A stretch of 64,000 bases of DNA, taken from the NCBI GenBank assembly GCA_910577825.1, contig CAJTOK010000002.1, positions 1-64,000 of the forward strand, read 5' to 3'. The stretch's first letter is position 1, and the number at the start of each line of letters is the position of its first letter. The position numbers and the translations under genes were made by a program. This stretch comes from an uncultured Lachnospiraceae bacterium. GTDB taxonomy: Bacteria > Bacillota > Clostridia > Lachnospirales > Lachnospiraceae. Shown here in pieces: positions 36,584 to 45,134 of the stretch. The notes below the pieces were generated by a model. It made no database searches. It saw only the letters and a list, made by a program, of their open reading frames with translations, and was not told where the DNA came from.

Positions 36584-38833
36584 ATGGATAACCCAAATTT
36601 TTTCGGAATAAGGCATTTATCCCCGGCAGGTGCATATTATTTGCGCTGCTTCCTTGATGAAAAACAGCCAGAACTTGTACTTGTAGAAGCTCCTTCTGAT
36701 TTTAATGATATTTTAAAAGATATTACAAGGGAAGAAACAAAACCTCCAGTAGCAGTCCTTGCATATACAAAGGAAGTGCCAGTAAAAACCATATTGTACC
36801 CTTTTGCAGAATATTCGCCAGAATACCAGGCAATACTATGGTGCTATGAAACAGGTACAGAATTACGTTTTATAGATTTGCCATCAGAAACTTTCTTAGC
36901 AATACCAGAACATGGTACTATAAGTACAGAAGGTGAAGAAAGCAGGAATAATGTATACAGCAGGCTTGATAAAATATCTGGTGAGGACGGGCAGGAAACA
37001 TTCTGGGAACGCACAATGGAGCAGGCAAAAGACTTTGAGGCTTACCAGGAAGGCACACAAAGTTTTGGTGCTAATTTAAGAAGCCTTACAGAAGGAAAAG
37101 AAAATGACTGGGCTGAAACAGTATTACGTGAAGCATATATGCGCCAGCAGATTAAAGATGCCATAGATGACGGCATAAATCCAGGAAATATCGTAGTTGT
37201 AACTGGCTCTTACCATATAGAGGGTTTAAAGAACTGGCAGGATGGCGGCGGGGATTTCTCTAAAATGCCAAAAACTGAAGCTGTACATACACTTATGCCA
37301 TACTCATATTACAGGCTTTCTACAAGAGCCGGCTATGGCGCAGGCAATAAAGCACCAGCTTATTATTCCCTTCTATGGGAAGGTTTTAACAGGAATGAAC
37401 CAGAATATTCCGCTTATAGTTATATGGTTAAGCTTGCTGCATATCTTAGAAAAACCGGCAATCCTGTTTCAGCTGCCTCAGTTATTGAAGCAGTACGGCT
37501 TGCAGAAGCGCTTGCAATGCTAAGGAATGGCAGCAGGCCTGCACTCCGTGACCTGCGTGATGCTGCAGTAACCTGTATAGGTGAAGGGAGTTTTCCTGCA
37601 ATAAGCATGGGTGTGGCAGATACCGAGATTGGCACGGTAATTGGCACACTGCCTGATGGTGTAAGCCGTACAAGCATACAGGAAGATTTTTACAGGCAGT
37701 TAAAGGATTTAAAGCTTGAAAAATACCGCACCATTGTATTACAGGATTTAATACTTGACCTGCGTGAAAACAGGCGTGTAAAATCTGAAAAATCTGCATT
37801 TATGGATTTACACAGGTCATTTTTCCTGCACCAGTTAAGGATACTGGGTGTAAGTTTTGCAAAGCTTGAAATAACAAACCAGGACAATGCCACATGGCAG
37901 GAGAAATGGAGCATACACTGGACACCAGAAGCAGAAATTGAACTTGTAGAATCTGCTTTAAAAGGTGATACCATTGCAGGTGCTGCCTCATTTGAAATGA
38001 AAGAACGTGTAGAAAATGCAGCCGGCATGGGACAGATTGCACTTGTTATAGAAGATGCCTGTTACTGTGGAATGGAAAAGGCCGCATGTTATGCAACAGC
38101 AGCATTACAGAAAATGGCAGTAGATACTGTATCTGTAGAAGAACTTGCAGAAACAGCACACAGGCTTTCAGTAATAATACAATATGGCAATATCAGGAAA
38201 GCAGACCCGGAGCCTTTAAAGCCAATGCTTTGCCAGCTTTTCTACAGGTCATGCCTTATACTTGAAAGTGCCTGTACCTGTGATGATACAGCAAGCAATA
38301 TGGTTATAGAGGCAATTACAAAACTGGACAATGCAGAACTTGCACATGATTTTCTTGACAAAGAAGAATGGATTAAAGTTCTTGGCAATATTTCAAGGCA
38401 TGATAATCTAAATACCAGGCTTTCAGGTTTTGCAGCAGCAATCCTTCTGGAACGTGGCAATATGGATACAGAACAGCTGCGTACAGAGGTATCAAGACGC
38501 CTGTCCGCTGGTACTCCGGCAAGCCTTGGGGCTGGCTGGTTTGAAGGCCTTGCCATGAAGAATAAATATGCTTTAATAGCAAGGCTTTCTTTATGGGAGA
38601 GCCTGAATGTATATCTTATGGCACTTGAAGATGAGGAATTTAAAAAAGCCCTTGTATTTTTAAGACGTGCATTTGCTGGTTTTTCAGCGGCAGAAAAAGA
38701 CCAGATTGCTGAAAACCTTGGTGAAATACTTGGGTTAAACGGACAGGAAACCAGCGAAGCTGTCAATACAGTTCTTGATAAAGATTCACAGCAGATAATA
38801 GATAGTCTTGATGATTTTGATTTTGATATATAA
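36584..38833 (+). CDS. DUF5682 protein with TraB/Tiki-like motifs
   Basis: This 749-residue protein begins FFGIRHLSPAGAYYLRCFL (GxxH with H11), followed by PELVLVEAPSDFND, then a conserved VVTGSYHIEGL with H211. The order GxxH, VExP and GxxHxxG resembles TraB/PrgY/Tiki and erythromycin-esterase-like proteins; this link is my inference. The C-terminal 350 residues are helical and unassigned. It starts 2 bp after the MoxR stop. DUF5682 is a regular member of MoxR-VWA-SWIM clusters. Confidence 0.8.
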   Translation: MDNPNFFGIRHLSPAGAYYLRCFLDEKQPELVLVEAPSDFNDILKDITREETKPPVAVLAYTKEVPVKTILYPFAEYSPEYQAILWCYETGTELRFIDLPSETFLAIPEHGTISTEGEESRNNVYSRLDKISGEDGQETFWERTMEQAKDFEAYQEGTQSFGANLRSLTEGKENDWAETVLREAYMRQQIKDAIDDGINPGNIVVVTGSYHIEGLKNWQDGGGDFSKMPKTEAVHTLMPYSYYRLSTRAGYGAGNKAPAYYSLLWEGFNRNEPEYSAYSYMVKLAAYLRKTGNPVSAASVIEAVRLAEALAMLRNGSRPALRDLRDAAVTCIGEGSFPAISMGVADTEIGTVIGTLPDGVSRTSIQEDFYRQLKDLKLEKYRTIVLQDLILDLRENRRVKSEKSAFMDLHRSFFLHQLRILGVSFAKLEITNQDNATWQEKWSIHWTPEAEIELVESALKGDTIAGAASFEMKERVENAAGMGQIALVIEDACYCGMEKAACYATAALQKMAVDTVSVEELAETAHRLSVIIQYGNIRKADPEPLKPMLCQLFYRSCLILESACTCDDTASNMVIEAITKLDNAELAHDFLDKEEWIKVLGNISRHDNLNTRLSGFAAAILLERGNMDTEQLRTEVSRRLSAGTPASLGAGWFEGLAMKNKYALIARLSLWESLNVYLMALEDEEFKKALVFLRRAFAGFSAAEKDQIAENLGEILGLNGQETSEAVNTVLDKDSQQIIDSLDDFDFDI

Positions 38834-38866
38834 TGAAATTATACCAGAATTTAAGAAAGGAATTCT

Positions 38867-40054
38867 ATGGAAATTAATGAGCAAATCCGCAGATGGAGGC
38901 TGGTCTTAGGACAGGAAAGTGAAGAACGTTTCTCTGGCATGGCAGATATATCCCTGTCTCCCGGGCAGGATTTAATGGACCAGGCACTTGCCGCCATATA
39001 TAATTACAACCATACATGGCAGGGCAGCAATTCTTCCCAGGACAGCGGGCATGGGCCGTCAGACCCGCAGATAAGCCGCTGGCTTGGTGATGTAAGGTCA
39101 TTATTTGATAAAGAACTGGTTAAGGTAATACAAAATGATGCTATAAACCGCTGCGGGCTGAAACAGCTGGTTTTAGAACCTGAACTTCTGGAAAATATAG
39201 AGCCTGATACAAACCTTGCTGCAACTATATTAATGTTAAAAGACCAGATACCAAAACGTTCCAAAGAAAGTGTAAGGGAATTTATTAAAAAAATTACAGA
39301 ACAGATAAACAAACTTCTGGAACAGGATATAAAACGTGCTGTAACTGCCGCAGTAAATAAAAGAAAGCATTCACCAGTACCATCTGCCAAAGCACTTGAT
39401 TTTAAAACAACAATAACACGCAACCTTAAACATTACAATAAAGAACTTGGAACCGTTATCCCAGAACATTTTTATTTCTTTGAAAGAAGCAGTATAACGG
39501 CAGCTAATAAATGGACAATAATACTTGATATTGACCAGAGCGGTTCAATGGGGGAATCGGTTATTTATTCCTCTATTATAAGCTGTATACTTGCAAGCAT
39601 GGCAAGTATTAAAACAAGAATTGTTGCTTTTGATACAAATATTGTGGATTTAACAGAAAAAAGCAGTGACCCTGTTGACCTTCTGTTTGGCTTCCAGCTT
39701 GGCGGCGGTACAGATATTAATAAATCAGTGGCATACTGTGGACAGTTTATAGAAAACCCTTCAAAAACTTTATTCTTTTTAATATCTGACCTTTATGAAG
39801 GAGGAAACAGGGCAGCATTATTAAGGCGTATAGAAGATATGAAATCATCAGGTGTAACGGTTATAAGCCTTCTTGCACTGGCTGATGGCGGCAAACCTTA
39901 CTGTGATGAACAGATGGCACAAAAAATCGCAGGGCTTGGCATACCATGCTTTGCATGCAGCCCGCAGCTATTGCCAGAGCTGCTTGAAAAAGCGTTAAAA
40001 GGACAGGATTTATCACAGCTTGCCAAAGCAGGTAAAAACAAAAAAACTGTCTGA
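38867..40054 (+). CDS. VWA-domain protein with intact MIDAS
   Basis: This 395-residue cytoplasmic protein has an N-terminal helical region (1-200) of unknown fold. The VWA domain (about 215-370) has MIDAS residues D223-x-S225-x-S227 in DIDQSGSMGES, Thr in GGGTDINKS and Asp in LISDLYEGG, all intact, so metal-dependent ligand binding is expected. VWA proteins are the usual partners of MoxR ATPases. It is the last gene of the cassette, ended by a strong hairpin. Confidence 0.9.
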   Translation: MEINEQIRRWRLVLGQESEERFSGMADISLSPGQDLMDQALAAIYNYNHTWQGSNSSQDSGHGPSDPQISRWLGDVRSLFDKELVKVIQNDAINRCGLKQLVLEPELLENIEPDTNLAATILMLKDQIPKRSKESVREFIKKITEQINKLLEQDIKRAVTAAVNKRKHSPVPSAKALDFKTTITRNLKHYNKELGTVIPEHFYFFERSSITAANKWTIILDIDQSGSMGESVIYSSIISCILASMASIKTRIVAFDTNIVDLTEKSSDPVDLLFGFQLGGGTDINKSVAYCGQFIENPSKTLFFLISDLYEGGNRAALLRRIEDMKSSGVTVISLLALADGGKPYCDEQMAQKIAGLGIPCFACSPQLLPELLEKALKGQDLSQLAKAGKNKKTV

Positions 40055-40060
40055 TATTAT

Positions 40061-40103
40061 ATGCACAGATTTACATATATTACTAAATAGTAAATCTGTG
40101 CAT
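40061..40103. terminator. Bidirectional terminator after VWA gene
   Basis: A perfect 14-bp stem, ATGCACAGATTTAC (40061-40074) with 40090-40103, 15-nt loop, between the converging VWA and DUF5688 genes. Confidence 0.75.
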
Positions 40104-40116
40104 TATAAACTGTTTC

Positions 40117-41118
40117 TTATAATTCCAGCATATCAAAAGTATCTTTTTTTGCATCATAATAGTATACTTTTCTTGTAAGGATTTCTTCAGGGTCAAATGC
40201 TTTGTTTACCCTTTTTATACTGCTTAGTATAGTCCTTGGCGGGACAGTGTTTACACAATGTATCCTTGCTTCATGTATACTTGTAAATGCAACATAATAG
40301 CTTCCGCCTGCCATACTGGCGATTTTTTCTTTAACACCTGGATAAAACATTGCAATAGCCCCGTTTATCTGCTTAGTTGTTGTTACTGTAGGTGTCTGTA
40401 ACTTCCCAAATGATTTCATTTTGCTTCCAAATGCCATAAATGCGCCTCTTTCATATGGCGGTTCCATACATTCATCTGGTGTAAAATACATTCTTGGCGG
40501 TGCTAGTACATAAGTATTAGTAAGCGCTGCCTCCCATACTTCTTCAAAATCCTTTCCCCATTTTCCAAATGTTTCTTTATGGATTTTAGTTGTACCAAGG
40601 CCTTGTACTTTATTCTCATACATAACAAGATATAATACTAATGCAATATCACCAATCTTCTTATATACAGCTTCCTTTAAACTATATTTATTATCTGTAT
40701 AATTTATTGGACGTATAATTAACTTTTCCCTGGCTGCATTGTAATCATTTATTAATGATAAAACCCCTGTTTCAAATAACTGGTTGCTTAAATCTACATT
40801 ATTTTTAACAACTTTCCATACAAATTTCCATCCCAGCTTTCCAAAATCTTCATATAAGGCATTTAAATCCAGACGGCACTGGTGTTTAACATCTTCTTCA
40901 GGACCATTGATATTAATTACCATAAAATCGCCAATTAATATATCTGATTCTTTTTTATGGTACCGTATATTGGTATCCCTTATAAATTTCTGTTCATTTT
41001 CATCATCTGGTGCACTAAATCCATTATTATAAATTTTTATATTGTCTTCCGAAAGACCCCATTCACTCTTTTTAGTCACCTGTTCCCACAATTCATCCTT
41101 AAATTCTTCATATGTCAT
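40117..41118 (-). CDS. DUF5688 family protein
   Basis: This is a protein of about 333 residues with no signal or membrane segments. The N-terminal MTYEEFKDELWEQV opening and the C-terminal AFDPEEILTRKVYYYDAKKDTFDML pattern fit DUF5688, a family expanded in Lachnospiraceae, often in many copies per genome. Function is unknown. ATG 41118 is preferred over GTG 41139 because GAGGAG lies between them as ribosome site. It converges on the MoxR cassette and need not be related to it. Confidence 0.7.
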   Translation of the reverse strand: MTYEEFKDELWEQVTKKSEWGLSEDNIKIYNNGFSAPDDENEQKFIRDTNIRYHKKESDILIGDFMVININGPEEDVKHQCRLDLNALYEDFGKLGWKFVWKVVKNNVDLSNQLFETGVLSLINDYNAAREKLIIRPINYTDNKYSLKEAVYKKIGDIALVLYLVMYENKVQGLGTTKIHKETFGKWGKDFEEVWEAALTNTYVLAPPRMYFTPDECMEPPYERGAFMAFGSKMKSFGKLQTPTVTTTKQINGAIAMFYPGVKEKIASMAGGSYYVAFTSIHEARIHCVNTVPPRTILSSIKRVNKAFDPEEILTRKVYYYDAKKDTFDMLEL

Positions 41119-41267
41119 TATAATAAACCATCTCCTCACAATAAAAATAAAGCTATTTACAATTTACCATATTATCCATAAATTGCAAATAGCTTTCACA
41201 AAATTTTATAATTATCTTATATTTTTATTTTAATTTCTTATTTGAAGAAAATACACCTGTAACCTTT

Positions 41268-41828
41268 TTAAATTTTCTCTATATATCTGCTTTCTGCATT
41301 TTTAACAAGCCATACATTATTTTCTGACAGATAAAACTTTATACCTTCATTATACATCTGCCTGCTATTTATTTTTAGAACAACTGGCTTTCCATGCCTC
41401 TTTCCAACATTTACTGCTGTTTCCTTATCCCATGATAAATGTACATACAGCCTTCCCATTGGTTTTAACCCTTCTTTTAAAATACCTGGAAGAAACCTTT
41501 CTGCAGTTCCATGGTATAAAAATTCTGGTGGTTCTTTCTCCTTTAATCCAACATCTACAGGTATGCTATGCCCCTGGTTAGCACGTACCAGTGTTTTATC
41601 ATCATTAAAACTATAACGCCCTTTTTCATCAGTCCTTACAATTTCTTCTAAAATATCCATATCTATCTTATGTCCTGCCTTTTTTATCCCGGCAATTAAC
41701 TTATTTACATCTGCCCAGCCATGGCTGTCAACATCTATTCCTATAACCCCTGGGTTATGCCTTAATATAAGGCTTATAAATTTACTGGTTTTATTATATC
41801 TTCCATTACTGTTATTAATTCTGCCCAT
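41268..41828 (-). CDS. kptA: RNA 2'-phosphotransferase KptA/Tpt1
   Basis: This 186-residue enzyme removes an internal 2'-phosphate from RNA, transferring it to NAD+. Family blocks: SKFISLILRHNPGVIGI with the conserved Arg-His, then LVRANQGHSI, FLYHGTAERFLPGILKEGL and YVHLSWDKETAVNVGKRHGKPVVL. Bacteria lack the tRNA splicing route that makes this substrate in eukaryotes, so the target is unclear. ATG 41828 follows AGGAGG. It sits next to the cobalamin operon, 15 bp past the cbiB stop on the same strand, probably read-through rather than pathway related. Confidence 0.93.
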   Translation of the reverse strand: MGRINNSNGRYNKTSKFISLILRHNPGVIGIDVDSHGWADVNKLIAGIKKAGHKIDMDILEEIVRTDEKGRYSFNDDKTLVRANQGHSIPVDVGLKEKEPPEFLYHGTAERFLPGILKEGLKPMGRLYVHLSWDKETAVNVGKRHGKPVVLKINSRQMYNEGIKFYLSENNVWLVKNAESRYIEKI

Positions 41829-41843
41829 ATGCCCTCCTGTAAT

Positions 41844-42815
41844 TTACATAACAAATTTATAAAAACATATTCTTATTACAGTTACTAAAACAACCATTAT
41901 AAATGCCATGCAATACATCATATTATTTGCCTTATGTATATCGCATGGTTCCGGCCTGCGTATATCATCACCTATAGATGGCTTTTTTACAAGTTTCCCA
42001 AAATAACAGGCATCACCAAGAAGTTCTATTCCAAGTGCACCTGCACATACTGATTCTGTCTGTCCCGAATTAGGGCTTGTACTTTTATATCTGTCACGTA
42101 TAAATATTTTCCATGAATTTCTGGTATCAAATCCAAGAATAAAGGCTGATATTACCATTAGAAGTGCCGATATCCTTGCAGGAATAAAATTAGCAATATC
42201 ATCAAGCTTTGCTGCTGCCCTTCCAAAGTCAATATATTTGTCATTTTTATACCCTGCCATGCTGTCCATGGTATTAATCCCCTTATATAAAAACCCTGCT
42301 ACAGCACCTCCAGAAAGCATATAAAACAATGGTGCAATTACACCATCTGATGAATTTTCCGCAACTGTTTCAACTGCTGCCTTTATAATGCCCTTCTCAT
42401 CAAGGTTTTCTGTATCCCTTCCTACAATCATAGAAACATTAAACCTTGCCTTATCTATATCCCCTTCTTTAAGGGCACATTCAACTTTTGTACTTTCCGT
42501 CATTAGTGACTTTGCTGCCAGTATCTGCCAGCACATAATGCTTTCAATAAAAAGCCCTGCCAGAACATGCAGTTTATAAGCTGTATATAAAATACAGAAT
42601 GGAATAAAAGCACTTAAAAACAACACAACAATAACCATTATAACGCCTTTTCTTCTCTTAACGGAAGAAGCATCACTTCCATCCAGCAGCCTGTCTGTGC
42701 AGAGTGTAACCAGCTTCCCAATTAACACTACAGGATGTGGCACTATAATATAAGGGTCTCCTAAAATTAAATCCAGTATATAACCATTTATAATGCTTAT
42801 TGTAGTATAAATCAT
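41844..42815 (-). CDS. cbiB: Adenosylcobinamide-phosphate synthase CbiB
   Basis: This 323-residue membrane protein attaches (R)-1-amino-2-propanol (or its phosphate) to adenosylcobyric acid. The start GYILDLILGDPYIIVPHPVVLIGKL is the CbiB signature, with VETVAENSSDGVIAPLFY in the middle and SPNSGQTESVCAGALGIELLGD later. The start overlaps the cobC stop by 4 nt (ATGA). It is the last gene of the minus-strand cobalamin operon. Confidence 0.95.
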   Translation of the reverse strand: MIYTTISIINGYILDLILGDPYIIVPHPVVLIGKLVTLCTDRLLDGSDASSVKRRKGVIMVIVVLFLSAFIPFCILYTAYKLHVLAGLFIESIMCWQILAAKSLMTESTKVECALKEGDIDKARFNVSMIVGRDTENLDEKGIIKAAVETVAENSSDGVIAPLFYMLSGGAVAGFLYKGINTMDSMAGYKNDKYIDFGRAAAKLDDIANFIPARISALLMVISAFILGFDTRNSWKIFIRDRYKSTSPNSGQTESVCAGALGIELLGDACYFGKLVKKPSIGDDIRRPEPCDIHKANNMMYCMAFIMVVLVTVIRICFYKFVM

Positions 42816-43450
42816 AATATAACAATACGCTCCTTTTCTATCTGGCCAAATCCTTTAAAATCCCCTTCTATGGAAATATCTGCCTTAAACCTGTATCCAT
42901 GCCCATTACTGCACTGGTAATTAAAATAACTTCCTTCTCCTGCAAATGCTTCTAATACAGACATTATAGTACCGCCATGTACTATAAATGAAACAACAGC
43001 ATTTTCCCTTAATTCCTCTTTTTCCTGTAAATCTGTGCAAATCTTTAACGCCCTTTTAAATCCTGCAATGCAGCGCCTTGAAAAAGTTTTTCTGTCCTCA
43101 CCGCCTGGAAACTTTTTTGCCCCGCCGCTGCCAATCCATTCCTGGTATCTGGCATCCTCTTTAAGCATGGTATAATTTTTACCTTCAAACTTTCCAAAAT
43201 CTATCTCTTTAAATTCATCTATAATATGTAAGCTGCCATATAATCCAGGATAAATTATTTCCGCTGTCTGTATACATCTTTTCATAGGGCTTGTAAAAAT
43301 AATATCTGCTGCCGGGTAAATATTTTTATATAAATTATCCTTAATTTCCCTGATACCTTCCCTGCATAATCCTTCATCAGTTGTGCCAATATAACGTGAT
43401 TCCAGGTTTCCTGCAGTCTTTCCATGCCTTATAAAAACCAGTTCCATCAT
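42812..43450 (-). CDS. cobC: Histidine phosphatase, probable alpha-ribazole-5'-phosphate phosphatase
   Basis: This is a histidine phosphatase of about 212 residues with the catalytic motif FIRHGKTAGNLESRYIG at the N-terminus and FIVHGGTIMS near the end. In a cobalamin operon the likely substrate is alpha-ribazole phosphate or adenosylcobalamin phosphate, but the family is broad. The stop of the upstream CobU-like gene overlaps the ATGATG at 43450-43445, so translation is coupled; either ATG could be used. Confidence 0.85.
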   Translation of the reverse strand: MMELVFIRHGKTAGNLESRYIGTTDEGLCREGIREIKDNLYKNIYPAADIIFTSPMKRCIQTAEIIYPGLYGSLHIIDEFKEIDFGKFEGKNYTMLKEDARYQEWIGSGGAKKFPGGEDRKTFSRRCIAGFKRALKICTDLQEKEELRENAVVSFIVHGGTIMSVLEAFAGEGSYFNYQCSNGHGYRFKADISIEGDFKGFGQIEKERIVIL

Positions 43451-43830
43451 TTTATAACCTGCCCTATCCCGCATATTATCCTTTCAACATGCCCTGCACA
43501 GGCAGCAAGCTGGCACATAACCCTGCCATGCAGTTCACGCCACTCCCTTTCTGCTTTATCTGCTGGCACTATCCCACTGCCTGCCTGGTCAGATATTATA
43601 ATTATATCTTTTCTTTTTTCAATAAGCTGTTTTACAAAGTTATCAATTATTTCTGGTTTATCTGCATAATTCCTTACAAATTCATGGAAATGGTTAATTA
43701 TTTTATAATTTCCATTATCTGATAAAGGATTAAGCCGTGCACCCTCTGTTACAGTTTCTTTTGGATACTCTTTTTTAGCAAGCACATATTCAAGCTTGCC
43801 CTGGCTGCTTCCTCCTATATAAACTTCCAT
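43447..43830 (-). CDS. Short CobU-like protein
   Basis: This 127-residue protein starts MEVYIGGSSQGKLEYVL, close to the CobU start but with SSQGKLEY where CobU has SGSGKSEY, so the phosphate loop is altered. IIIISDQAGSGIVPADKAEREWRELHGRV resembles the VTNEVGxGIVP...RxFRDxxG block of CobU. It lacks the middle third of a full CobU. A full cobU lies two genes upstream, so this is a divergent paralogue, perhaps regulatory or with a narrowed activity. Confidence 0.7.
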   Translation of the reverse strand: MEVYIGGSSQGKLEYVLAKKEYPKETVTEGARLNPLSDNGNYKIINHFHEFVRNYADKPEIIDNFVKQLIEKRKDIIIISDQAGSGIVPADKAEREWRELHGRVMCQLAACAGHVERIICGIGQVIK

Positions 43831-43839
43831 GCAATCCTC

Positions 43840-44589
43840 CTATATAAAAGCACAGGCTGCTGCCCCTGCCATTTCACATAAACATAAAAACCACCCTGCA
43901 ATGTCACCTGTAATCCCGCCAAATTCTTTATATGATTTATATTTGTAATATACAAATACAGCCAGCATAACACCAATTACAACTACTGCTTTTATATTAT
44001 AAATGTAAAACATGGCTGCTGCTGTAAATAAAAATTCAATAACCAGCACAGCACAGGCTGTTTTTTTCTGTGTCGGTTTAGAAAATGCGTAAAGCATACC
44101 CTCTTTTCTGGCATTTTTAAACATTACAACTGACAATCCGCTAAGAATCCTTGAAAATATAAATGTACTTGCAAATAAAGGTGTTATATTATGACTAATC
44201 TCTGGAATTACCCCTATATAAACCATAAGGCAGGCGGCAAACATAATAACTGCAAATGCGCCAATATGTGCATCTTTTAATATTTCAAGCTTCCTGTCTG
44301 CAGGCTGGTATGAATGCAGTGCATCCATTGTATCCATATACCCGTCAATATGTATGCCGCCTGTAATAAGAATATTTATAATAATTACTGCTGCCGCCTT
44401 TGCCATATCCCCCATGCCATACTTATTGCAAAGCCAGAGCCACAGCCACTGGGCAGCACCTGTAAACACACCTGCAAGCGGGAAAAAACAAATTGAATAC
44501 CTCATATCTTCTTCTTTCCACTCAAAATAAGGCACTGGAAACTTTGAATATGTCCCTAGTGCTATAATACAAGCTTTTACTAATGACAT
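43840..44589 (-). CDS. cobS: Adenosylcobinamide-GDP ribazoletransferase (cobalamin synthase)
   Basis: This is a membrane protein of about 249 residues joining adenosylcobinamide-GDP with alpha-ribazole. The early block LGTYSKFPVPYFEWKEEDMRYSICFFPLAG and the HIDGYMDTMDALHSYQPADRKLEILKDAHIGAFAV segment are CobS signatures, including the catalytic acidic residues. ATG 44589 follows AGGAGG at about 8 nt; a 12-residue upstream extension overlaps cobU and is unlikely. It overlaps the cobU 3' end by 10 bp. Confidence 0.94.
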   Translation of the reverse strand: MSLVKACIIALGTYSKFPVPYFEWKEEDMRYSICFFPLAGVFTGAAQWLWLWLCNKYGMGDMAKAAAVIIINILITGGIHIDGYMDTMDALHSYQPADRKLEILKDAHIGAFAVIMFAACLMVYIGVIPEISHNITPLFASTFIFSRILSGLSVVMFKNARKEGMLYAFSKPTQKKTACAVLVIEFLFTAAAMFYIYNIKAVVVIGVMLAVFVYYKYKSYKEFGGITGDIAGWFLCLCEMAGAAACAFI

Positions 44590-45134
44590 ATATGTGCCTC
44601 CTGGTTTGCAACAATTACCGGGCATGAATATATAACTTCAATAACCTGTCCACTAACTTTTGCAAGATACCTGTTGGCCATTCCAAGAAGTTCTATATAT
44701 TCCATTGTACTTTTATCATATATAATCCCGTCACAAAATATATCATTAGTTACAACTACAAGATTAGAAGCAATGCCTTTCAGTCTGTCTATACCTTTAC
44801 ATATTTTATGGTAAACTGTTTTTTTATCTCTTATGCCATTGCCAAACATTTCATTGGCTGCCAGGTTTGACATACATTCAAGAAGCACATTGCTCTTACT
44901 GTCCAGCTGGCATTTTTCAATATTATCATAACATTCAACAGTTATAAAACCTTTTCCTGCACGCAGCTTTTGGTGGCGGTTTATACGTTCTGCTGCCTCC
45001 CTGCCATATGGTTTCATTGTTGCAATATAATATAATTTATTATTTCCATCCATGCTGCCTGCTAACTCTTTAATAAGGTTTTCGGCATATTCTGACTTGC
45101 CGCTCCCGCTTCCGCCAATAACTGTAACCATCAT
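44580..45134 (-). CDS. cobU: Adenosylcobinamide kinase/phosphate guanylyltransferase
   Basis: This 184-residue bifunctional enzyme phosphorylates adenosylcobinamide and transfers GMP. P-loop GGSGSGKSEYAE is at residues 7-18, YIATMKPYG and the HQKLRAGKGFITVE block with the guanylated-His region follow, and VVTNDIFCDGI is near the C-terminus. The start overlaps the cobT stop by 4 nt (ATGA). It is the full-length partner of the shorter CobU-like protein downstream. Confidence 0.93.
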   Translation of the reverse strand: MMVTVIGGSGSGKSEYAENLIKELAGSMDGNNKLYYIATMKPYGREAAERINRHQKLRAGKGFITVECYDNIEKCQLDSKSNVLLECMSNLAANEMFGNGIRDKKTVYHKICKGIDRLKGIASNLVVVTNDIFCDGIIYDKSTMEYIELLGMANRYLAKVSGQVIEVIYSCPVIVANQEAHICH

